Source of the DNA: Thermoplasmata archaeon
Lineage (GTDB): Archaea > Thermoplasmatota > Thermoplasmata > Thermoplasmatales > Thermoplasmataceae
Direction: 5' to 3'
Assembly (NCBI GenBank): GCA_021835265.1
Contig: JAKBQK010000448.1
Coordinates: 1 to 7,332, forward strand
Length of the DNA: 7,332 nt
Shown here: in pieces, positions 1 to 6,163 of the stretch
Layout of the letters: every line of letters starts with the position of its first letter
Position numbering within the stretch: position 1 is the stretch's first letter
Notes under the pieces: model-generated
What the model saw: only the letters and a program-made list of their open reading frames with translations
Databases searched by the model: none
What the model was told of the DNA's origin: nothing
Position numbers and translations under genes: made by a program

Positions 1-1
1 C

Positions 2-790
2 TGTAAAGTCACATATCACCACTTATCTTTGCCCCCATGGCAATATCCATTTAAGCGTGGCATACTTAGAGTTGGGATTAATTATATACTTCAAACTTTT
101 GCCTTACTGTTGTGTAAGATTGCAGACATGGCAATATCATTGGATCACCCCGAAGAGGCAGAAAGAATAGGATGGCGTGTGGAAGAGATTATCCCCCTCC
201 AGGGGTATGTAAAGCATAAACAAAATTCACTTTCTGGAGAAAGAGTATACGATGGCTGCTACGTGGGTAGAATTTCAAAGTCAAAGGGAATGTTAGATTT
301 ACTTGAGGCCTGGAGATATGTGACTTTACAGCTACCAGAGTCTATACTGATTATAGGAGGCCCTTTCTTCCCAAATTCTATGAAGACAAAGTTTGAAAAG
401 TTGATTGCAAAGCTCAACCTTACCCAAAATGTAAAGGTTCTTGGGTATGTTTCTGAAAGCGATAAAATCATTATCTTAAAACAATCCAAGACCTTTGTGT
501 CCCCGAGCTATGAGGAAGGATGGGGGCTTGCAGTAATGGAAGCAGCCTCTTTTGGGGCAGTTCCAGTAACATATGATCTTGAGGCGTATAACTACTTGGG
601 CGCTGAGCGGCTGGTCGCTGAAATTGGTAATCCTAAAGAGCTGGCTGAACGAATAGTGGAAATTCTTAAGGACGAGGCAAAAAGAAAGATGATCCAAAGA
701 GAATTGAAAATTGAAGTAGATAAATATGACTTATGGGACATTGCAAGATCGCAGCTGCAAATGTTCAGCAAAATAATTAATAAGAGGTAG
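2..790 (+). CDS. GT4-family glycosyltransferase, C-terminal part (5' end outside window)
   Basis: The protein should transfer a sugar from a nucleotide-sugar donor to a growing glycan, in the cytoplasm or at the inner membrane face. The frame is open to the left window edge, so the TTG at 29 is not the true start; 262 residues are visible and roughly the first third of a normal GT4 enzyme is missing. The visible part starts late in the N-terminal Rossmann domain. The C-terminal GT-B donor domain is complete: YVGRISKSKG (about residues 87-96, with the Arg/Lys that usually contact the donor phosphates), ILIIGGP (about 115-121), VKVLGYVSE (about 144-152) and SYEEGWGLAVMEA (169-181), which holds the EX7E pair at about E172 and E180. 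All expected donor-site residues look intact, so the enzyme is probably active. It is the first visible gene of a plus-strand operon and is followed after 14 bases by the FkbM gene. The exact sugar cannot be told. The family call is secure. Confidence 0.9.
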   Translation, partial: CKVTYHHLSLPPWQYPFKRGILRVGINYILQTFALLLCKIADMAISLDHPEEAERIGWRVEEIIPLQGYVKHKQNSLSGERVYDGCYVGRISKSKGMLDLLEAWRYVTLQLPESILIIGGPFFPNSMKTKFEKLIAKLNLTQNVKVLGYVSESDKIIILKQSKTFVSPSYEEGWGLAVMEAASFGAVPVTYDLEAYNYLGAERLVAEIGNPKELAERIVEILKDEAKRKMIQRELKIEVDKYDLWDIARSQLQMFSKIINKR

Positions 791-804
791 AATATTAATC
801 TTAA

Positions 805-1716
805 ATGATACGTCAGGGAAATACTAGGAATGAAGACGAGATATATAATGCCAACATAGAGAGACCAAAGTTATGTAAGTATTTAGTAGTTTATATTCAA
901 GCATACAGTAATTTCACAACAGTTATTTTGAGAAAAATGACCCATAGGTTCCCCATAAAGTGCAAATTGAAAGATGGAAGGGAGATAACGCTAGTTAATT
1001 CTCACCAAGAATTGAGGATTCCATGGTATATCTATTATAGATTTAAGTTCGACATAGAGAATGACCTGGTGGAGCTAAAGTTTCAAAGGACCCCGGTAAT
1101 CTTTAAGGGAGGCATAAACGATGGAGGAATCCACGAAGTATTTGGCATGGAAATATACAACTATTTAGAAGTAGAAGGCAAGAAGGTTGTTGATGTTGGG
1201 GCTAACATATGTGATTCTGCCATCTATTTTGCTCTTAAAGGTGCTCTGAAAGTTATTGCACTTGAACCATTTCCTCAAGCTTTTAAAACTGGAAAGGATA
1301 ACATACTGTTAAACGCCTTAGAGGAGAAAGTTGAACTTTTAAATGCAGCATGCGGGTCCACCGATGGTTTCTTGGAAGTTGATTCTGAAAGAAAATCAGT
1401 TGCAGGGGAAATTGCCAAAGAAGGGAAAGGCAAAATAATCAGTGTAAAGAGTATTGAAACCTTAGTCAAGGATTACGAAATATTAGACGGCATCCTTAAA
1501 ATGGATTGTGAAGGCTGCGAAAATGAGGTGTTTGAAAAAATTACTCCAAATGTTCTCAGAAGATTCGCTCAAATAGAGATAGAGTTTCATTTCGGCCCGA
1601 CCACAATTCTGTCAATCCTTCAAGATGCAGGATTTAATGTATTGATTCCTAAAGGGCAAAAGAGTATATTTTCAAAATCCGGACTCATTCTAGCGTGGAG
1701 AAAGGGAGATGCCTAG
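805..1716 (+). CDS. FkbM-family SAM-dependent methyltransferase
   Basis: This is a predicted S-adenosylmethionine-dependent O-methyltransferase of the FkbM family; beside glycosyltransferases these enzymes usually methylate sugar hydroxyls of a glycan. It has 303 residues, normal for archaeal members. The class I fold is clear: motif I VVDVGANICDSAIYFA (128-143), the acidic residue after strand 2 in ALEPFP (E154), and the family signature LKMDCEGCENEVFEK (231-245), then the IEIEFH strand (257-262). Motif I has Cys136 where the family usually has Gly. The first ~45 residues are poorly conserved in appearance, so a start at the ATG at 937 is possible. I keep the ATG at 805 because it follows the upstream stop by 14 bases and GAGGT lies at 784-788, although that spacing is long. 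The 3' end overlaps the GT2 gene by 8 bases, which suggests translational coupling. The family is clear; the substrate is inferred from context. Confidence 0.88.
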   Translation: MIRQGNTRNEDEIYNANIERPKLCKYLVVYIQAYSNFTTVILRKMTHRFPIKCKLKDGREITLVNSHQELRIPWYIYYRFKFDIENDLVELKFQRTPVIFKGGINDGGIHEVFGMEIYNYLEVEGKKVVDVGANICDSAIYFALKGALKVIALEPFPQAFKTGKDNILLNALEEKVELLNAACGSTDGFLEVDSERKSVAGEIAKEGKGKIISVKSIETLVKDYEILDGILKMDCEGCENEVFEKITPNVLRRFAQIEIEFHFGPTTILSILQDAGFNVLIPKGQKSIFSKSGLILAWRKGDA

Positions 1717-2806
1717 AATTGTCTCCATTCCAACTGTGAAAGTCTCAGTGATAATAACTGCGTACGATAGAAAAAAATTTATACTTAATGCCATAAATTC
1801 CGTCATTCATCAAACACTTTCTAGGTTAAATTATGAAGTTATTGTAGTTAAAAATTTTCTTGATTTGGAAATTGACAGTATAATCGAAGAAAATGCGATT
1901 GTCTCAGTATTCTCGGACGAAAAGTTCCAAGGAAAGATGCTGTACGATGGCATCGTTAACAGTTCAGGAGATATTATATCCCTTCTAGATGATGATGATA
2001 TTTTTCTTCCAAACAAGCTCGAATATATATTAAACAAATTTTTATCAAATGTTGAGCTAGTGTACCTTCATAATGGATTTGTCGAATGTACTTCTGATAA
2101 GCTCACTTCGCTTGATTCACTGAATGACTGTATTAGTAATTACAACCCGAGAGCCCTTAAGAGAGACTACATGATCTTGAACGGTGGCAGCGGAGCAAGA
2201 GCTACATCAAAATTCAGACAAAACGGAGGCGACTTCAACTCAAGCTGTACCTCATTCCGAAGGGAAATATTAGTTGATGAGTTTGAAATTCTTAAGAAGG
2301 TCCAACATTCTGTAGACAGTTTCATTTTCTGTGCATCAGCAGTTTCTGGAAAAGTACTGACAATGGATAAAACTCCCTTGACAGTATATCGCATCACAGA
2401 ATCCAATAGTACAAACTTTACTGTTTCAAGATTGTTAGGTCTTAACCAAGGTATTTCGCAAAACATGGAAAATGATGGTATAGTACAATTGCGAAGAAAA
2501 ATGACCGTTTACCTTAAAGAACTTTTGGAAGACCTGAATCTATTAAAGAGTAGCATTTTGATAAGGGCCCCTAAATTGCGTAATCTCCTGGATGTTCAGA
2601 TATCCTCTGTCTCACTGACGTTATTTTTTACCAGAGATTTGAATTACAGCACGACCCATCCCATTAGGAGTATTTTCCGCATTGGAACTCAATATTTGCT
2701 CTCAGTAATTAGGCCAACTAACATATCAATAAAAAATCTACAAAATGCCTTTTCAAATTTCCACATATTTATACGAATACTTTCCCTAAAAACTAAACGC
2801 CATTGA
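1709..2806 (+). CDS. GT2-family glycosyltransferase (GT-A fold)
   Basis: This is a predicted inverting glycosyltransferase using a nucleotide-sugar donor, of 365 residues. The N-terminal GT-A domain shows KVSVIITAYDRKKF (11-24) with the first-strand nucleotide-binding pattern and D20, a D70 in VFSDEKFQG, and the metal-binding DXD-type motif as DDDD at 94-97 in SLLDDDDIFLPNKLE. The segment SVDSFIFCASAVSGKV followed by LTVYRITESNST (about 204-241) matches the end of the catalytic domain in this group. About 120 further C-terminal residues have hydrophobic stretches but no domain I recognise; they may associate with the membrane. The start overlaps the FkbM stop (ATGCCTAG, 1709-1716). GGAG at 1697-1700 is a suitable ribosome-binding site, whereas the GGGAG directly abutting the ATG is too close. 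It is the last gene of the plus-strand operon and ends 24 bases from the convergent GT4 gene. No catalytic loss is seen. The sugar and acceptor are unknown. Confidence 0.9.
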   Translation: MPRIVSIPTVKVSVIITAYDRKKFILNAINSVIHQTLSRLNYEVIVVKNFLDLEIDSIIEENAIVSVFSDEKFQGKMLYDGIVNSSGDIISLLDDDDIFLPNKLEYILNKFLSNVELVYLHNGFVECTSDKLTSLDSLNDCISNYNPRALKRDYMILNGGSGARATSKFRQNGGDFNSSCTSFRREILVDEFEILKKVQHSVDSFIFCASAVSGKVLTMDKTPLTVYRITESNSTNFTVSRLLGLNQGISQNMENDGIVQLRRKMTVYLKELLEDLNLLKSSILIRAPKLRNLLDVQISSVSLTLFFTRDLNYSTTHPIRSIFRIGTQYLLSVIRPTNISIKNLQNAFSNFHIFIRILSLKTKRH

Positions 2807-2830
2807 AGGGTTCGTATCACTGGCAATTAC

Positions 2831-4051
2831 CTATCCATCTTTTAACGTCTTTCCAATAATCTGCAAAAATCTTTCTGCAAGGATTCTATTATTGAGATTA
2901 TCTTTGTAATATCTGTAGGCGTTCTCACCTAGCATTTTCATTTTACCTTTATCTGAAGCAACTTCTACAATTTTTTGCATAAAGGCAAATGGGTCATCTT
3001 CAATTATCAGGTGCTTTCCATTTTCTATCCCATCAAATGGTTTCGTTACGGCTGAGGTTGTTATAATTGGCTTTCCCATCGACATGGCTTTAATCAGCTT
3101 TGTTTGCACTCCGCTACCTTGGATCAGAGGAATAATAATAATATTTGACGACTTTACAAGTTGCTCGAACTTTTCCTCATCTAGCCAGCCAAAAATCTCG
3201 ACGTTTTCAGGCAATGTTCCCTTATTACATTTCGCCGGCTGATTACCCGTAATTAAAAACGAATACGAAGTCAATATTTTTGCTATTGTTATAATGTATT
3301 CCGTGGCAACTACAGAGGCAAGTCCTTTGGTTGAATAGAATAGAATCTTTATAGTGCAATTTTCCACATAGTGCGGCGGACTATCCGAAACGGAAACCAT
3401 TGGAAAAATGTAATTTGGTAGTTTCAAAATGTGCTTAGATATCCTTTGTGCGTCTAGTCTGCTTACAGTTACTACATTACAGCTTGATAGACTCATGATT
3501 TCAAATTTTTCCACTATAAAGTTAGCGATATGCGTAATTGGTCTTAATAAAATAGAACCTATGATCGATCTCCTATGTATAAATTTAAACCAGTTCTTTG
3601 TAGTCGTGAGATACCAAGGAAGTCCGAAAGCGAGAGGCAACTCTATTATGGGTGCGCCATCTCTTTCAGATATTATAATTGGCAGTTTAGAAGAATTAAA
3701 TGCTATCCTTATGATCACATCATATTTTGATGCGAGTTTGATGCTTCTTGTATCAATATTCGGATAAGACTGGAATACTGAGAAAAAATAATCGATTCCA
3801 AACGGAACAAACACCTCCAAAAGAAAGGGATTCTGTATTCTATCTTTCCATAGTTTTGCCTTCACCTCATTAGTTTTCCGATGGATTATATGCAATCTTC
3901 CTTCTTTAATCTCATAAGAACTTCTATCCCCCCAAGAAATAAGGTCGACATCATGTTCCTGTGAAAGTCGAAGGGAAAGTTCTCGTATATACTCATTTGC
4001 GCCGCCCATAGAATAGTATACTTCAGCATGACAAATAATTAAAATGCGCAT
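2831..4051 (-). CDS. GT4-like glycosyltransferase with altered EX7E motif
   Basis: This is a predicted cytoplasmic GT-B glycosyltransferase of 406 residues, a normal full length. The N-terminus MRILIICHAEVYYSMGG is the typical first strand and Gly-rich loop, followed by a helix EYIRELSLRLS. The C-terminal domain shows ILFYSTKGLAS, SFLITGNQP, VEIFGWLDEE and the donor-site stretch PLIQGSGVQTKLIKAMSMGK (20 residues, ending near 329). Here the family normally has a Glu in the pattern GSG-x3-K-x2-EAM; this protein has Lys321 (codon at 3089-3091), so donor binding may be changed or lost. I start at the ATG at 4051 rather than the GTG at 4066 because the first strand then begins at residue 2 and GGTG sits nine bases upstream; the GTG start would add five residues and lie 3 bases after the upstream stop. 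It follows the DUF2079 gene by 18 bases, so they are probably co-transcribed. The family is fairly secure, its activity less so. Confidence 0.85.
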   Translation of the reverse strand: MRILIICHAEVYYSMGGANEYIRELSLRLSQEHDVDLISWGDRSSYEIKEGRLHIIHRKTNEVKAKLWKDRIQNPFLLEVFVPFGIDYFFSVFQSYPNIDTRSIKLASKYDVIIRIAFNSSKLPIIISERDGAPIIELPLAFGLPWYLTTTKNWFKFIHRRSIIGSILLRPITHIANFIVEKFEIMSLSSCNVVTVSRLDAQRISKHILKLPNYIFPMVSVSDSPPHYVENCTIKILFYSTKGLASVVATEYIITIAKILTSYSFLITGNQPAKCNKGTLPENVEIFGWLDEEKFEQLVKSSNIIIIPLIQGSGVQTKLIKAMSMGKPIITTSAVTKPFDGIENGKHLIIEDDPFAFMQKIVEVASDKGKMKMLGENAYRYYKDNLNNRILAERFLQIIGKTLKDG

Positions 4052-4060
4052 TTGAACAAA

Positions 4061-4064
4061 CACC
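4061..4064 (-). promoter_or_regulatory. Ribosome-binding site GGTG that decides the GT4 start
   Basis: On the minus strand GTGGTG lies between the DUF2079 stop and the ATG at 4051, and its GGTG has nine bases between it and that ATG. GGTG pairs with the CACC of the archaeal 16S rRNA 3' end. The same bases would be the GTG start codons of a slightly longer reading, so the two readings exclude each other; the position of the conserved first beta strand favours the ribosome-binding role. Confidence 0.5.
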
Positions 4065-4069
4065 ACTCT

Positions 4070-6013
4070 TTATGCAGAAAGTTGTTCAATGTTCACACCA
4101 CGAACCGAAATAGTCTCACTTGGGGTTCCATTAGTTGCACTCGCATAGAACTCGATCGAAGACCAAGCATTTTGCAAGGTGAGAAGCAATGTCACGTTAG
4201 TCCACAAATTTTGTCCTGGGAAATTGAGATAGGAAACGTTAAGAGTGCAAAACACGTTTTCGCCTCCATCTTCCAAAACTCTTAAGACATAATGATTATT
4301 GATAGAATTATCAGAGACTCTGATATCAAAACTCACGCTGTATTCACCGGGGGACATATATAAGGGTCCAATGTAATTTCCTTGTTCGAACGACGCGTTG
4401 GCGGCCACAAATGCGTGATATGGAATGTACAATTTTGGAGGTCCACTATAATTTTTTTCTAATAGGATCATCCCGTTTACTTCGGCCAATATCCCATACT
4501 GACCTGTTGCCATAAACTTGTGAAGAAACTCATATGCTGTGGTATTATATGGAGCAGAGCCGGGCACTTCGAAAAATGGAGAGTAGGGGTTGAAAATGGC
4601 ATAATCTACAGTAACAGGTACCCATTCTTTATTAGAAAGTTGAGTGGTAAGATTTGCTGCCACCGTATATGGCATTAATGGAGTTCCCTCATATTCCAAT
4701 GGCCTTGGGAGTACTTCCGGCATGGAATTTTGGAAGAAGACGAATGAAGTGTTCTGAGGAATAAGGTCAATCATAGAGTTAATTTCAACGTATTCCAAAT
4801 GATTTGATGACAATATGTTTTCTAAACCGAAGTTGTCAGCTGTATAGGCTTGCAAAGGTCCATATGGTTGGTAAACCACGGCAAAAAGAATTGCTATAGA
4901 CAATACTGTCAGCATTACCTGATAATCGATCGTTTTAATCTTTCTCAACATTGTGCTCGATCTGACATTTCCTTTTGGTCTTTCAACAGGTATTGGATCT
5001 ATCCTTCTCGACAAATTTGACAATCCATAAATCGCACCCAAAAAGACGAAAGGTATGAACATTGAGGGGTATTGTAACATAAAAAGTGCAGGGAATTGAT
5101 AGACTGCATTGTTGACATAAAACATTAAGGCTATAAAGGGGAATAACAAAATCAGCCATTTCTTGGAGAAAAATGGCAAGAACAATACCGGAGCAAAAAT
5201 GAGTAGAATAGTTTCTATCTTTGTATCAATTCCCTGAAAAATGACTGATATAGTACCTGCAGTCGATGACGAATGAAGACCAAGACCAGAAGACCGTGCC
5301 TCCATTAAAAAGCCTAATGATATTATTGCTGAAAAAATTAGTATATATATGATGGCTGTCTGTTTCTTATTCTCACGCGGTTCAGATGTGTTCTTTTTCT
5401 TAATAAGAGGAATTACCTCTAGGATTGCAAATAGGGAAACAAGAATGGAATATTGACCATGAGATAGCGCAGCTAACGAAAATAGTAAAACTGACGTAAT
5501 ATAGTTTCTTTTTATATAAAAGAAATAAGCAGCAATAAAAAAGGGGATAAATAGCATCTGATAGTGCAAATTAGTCCAGTTTACACCAGCTAGAGGAGGA
5601 TATAGCAAATATACTATTGCAATTGATAGTGCCTGCCATCTATTCTTGAGTACTTCTACTCCTATCATATATATAAATAATGCGGCTATTCCAAGCATGA
5701 ATGACTGAAAAGCAAACAGAAGTTGGTAGCTCTTGAAAATCGCTAATGGAAAGATGACAAATTCAATTCCTCTCGTGAAAAAGACATCAATATATGAGTT
5801 CAGTGTGTAATGAGCGTGCAAGATAGACCACAATGTTTCCATAAATAGACCTGCATCGTACACGGACGTCCCAGCGTCAAATGCCGAAGCTCCCATTGCG
5901 TAGAATTTTTCAATAGTCATAAATGACCAATAAAAAATGTAAAGGGAAATTGCTACAAAAACGAGCATTTTTGGGTTAATAAGGATATTCGCTATCTCTA
6001 ATTTTTTTTTCAT
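4070..6013 (-). CDS. DUF2079 polytopic membrane protein with C-terminal jelly-roll-like outer domain
   Basis: This 647-residue protein resembles the DUF2079 family, whose layout recalls GT-C glycosyltransferases using lipid-linked sugars. An N-terminal anchor (about 16-33) precedes a first outer loop with FDAGTSVYDAGLFMETLW (45-62), matching the family's YDxGxF...LW motif and giving candidate catalytic acids D46 and D53. About ten further hydrophobic segments follow to 384, with a charged cytoplasmic loop at about 205-218 and another at about 335-362. Residues 385-647 are hydrophilic and probably outside the cell. Their last ~100 residues (LYMSPGEYSVSFDIRV from 551, then alternating strands) look like a carbohydrate-binding jelly roll. 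The outer part has eight N-glycosylation sequons (N421, N454, N490, N521, N539, N592, N606, N628). Family motifs around 81-90 and 184-190 look diverged. No Shine-Dalgarno motif precedes the ATG, and nine A residues follow it. The fold is fairly secure; the enzymatic role is inference. Confidence 0.82.
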   Translation of the reverse strand: MKKKLEIANILINPKMLVFVAISLYIFYWSFMTIEKFYAMGASAFDAGTSVYDAGLFMETLWSILHAHYTLNSYIDVFFTRGIEFVIFPLAIFKSYQLLFAFQSFMLGIAALFIYMIGVEVLKNRWQALSIAIVYLLYPPLAGVNWTNLHYQMLFIPFFIAAYFFYIKRNYITSVLLFSLAALSHGQYSILVSLFAILEVIPLIKKKNTSEPRENKKQTAIIYILIFSAIISLGFLMEARSSGLGLHSSSTAGTISVIFQGIDTKIETILLIFAPVLFLPFFSKKWLILLFPFIALMFYVNNAVYQFPALFMLQYPSMFIPFVFLGAIYGLSNLSRRIDPIPVERPKGNVRSSTMLRKIKTIDYQVMLTVLSIAILFAVVYQPYGPLQAYTADNFGLENILSSNHLEYVEINSMIDLIPQNTSFVFFQNSMPEVLPRPLEYEGTPLMPYTVAANLTTQLSNKEWVPVTVDYAIFNPYSPFFEVPGSAPYNTTAYEFLHKFMATGQYGILAEVNGMILLEKNYSGPPKLYIPYHAFVAANASFEQGNYIGPLYMSPGEYSVSFDIRVSDNSINNHYVLRVLEDGGENVFCTLNVSYLNFPGQNLWTNVTLLLTLQNAWSSIEFYASATNGTPSETISVRGVNIEQLSA

Positions 6014-6045
6014 TGTATTATCTTGGATGGGTCAAAGTTTACCCC

Positions 6046-6055
6046 CTATTTAAGA
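6046..6055 (-). promoter_or_regulatory. Candidate archaeal TATA box for the DUF2079-GT4 pair
   Basis: On the minus strand the sequence TCTTAAATAG contains a TATA-like TTAAATA centred about 37 bases before the ATG at 6013. With the usual archaeal spacing of about 26 bases, transcription would begin near 6024 and leave a leader of roughly ten bases. The lack of any Shine-Dalgarno match before that ATG fits a leaderless or very short-leader transcript. A purine-rich BRE is not clear, so this rests on the TATA match and spacing only. Confidence 0.4.
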
Positions 6056-6163
6056 CTTGAGTTTCGCAGTAGAGGGCTTCTTCAATGTTGATTTCTTCCT
6101 TCTTATGAGGATTTCCAACAACCAGATAAATTTTCTATAAGATGCATCCATGTCTGATTGAGG
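6050..6163 (-). pseudogene. Possible 3' remnant of a gene cut by the insertion sequence
   Basis: A minus-strand frame runs from the presumed insertion-sequence edge to a TAA at 6050-6052. An ATG at 6151 within it would give 33 residues (MDASYRKFIWLLEILIRR followed by a Lys-rich tail). The in-frame stop that closes it upstream (6164-6166) lies in the candidate end of the insertion sequence, so the original gene could have continued there. The hydrophobic-then-basic composition resembles the tail of a glycosyltransferase or membrane protein, but I recognise no family. It ends 36 bases before the DUF2079 start, typical of operon spacing in this window. A chance open stretch of about 110 bases is quite possible. 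Confidence 0.2.

Noticed and set aside
29..790. TTG at 29 as the start of the first glycosyltransferase
   Set aside because: The frame is open to the left edge, and the protein lacks most of the N-terminal domain, so the true start lies outside the window.
2785..2842. T-rich terminators between the convergent operons
   Set aside because: Only runs of four or five T are present on either strand, inside the coding ends, with no hairpin; too weak to call.
3429..3767. 112-residue plus-strand open frame
   Set aside because: It lies wholly inside the minus-strand GT4 gene and shows no domain; it is a shadow of that gene.
4052..4285. 77-residue plus-strand open frame near the DUF2079 3' end
   Set aside because: It is antisense to the DUF2079 tail and has no recognisable motif or own ribosome-binding site.
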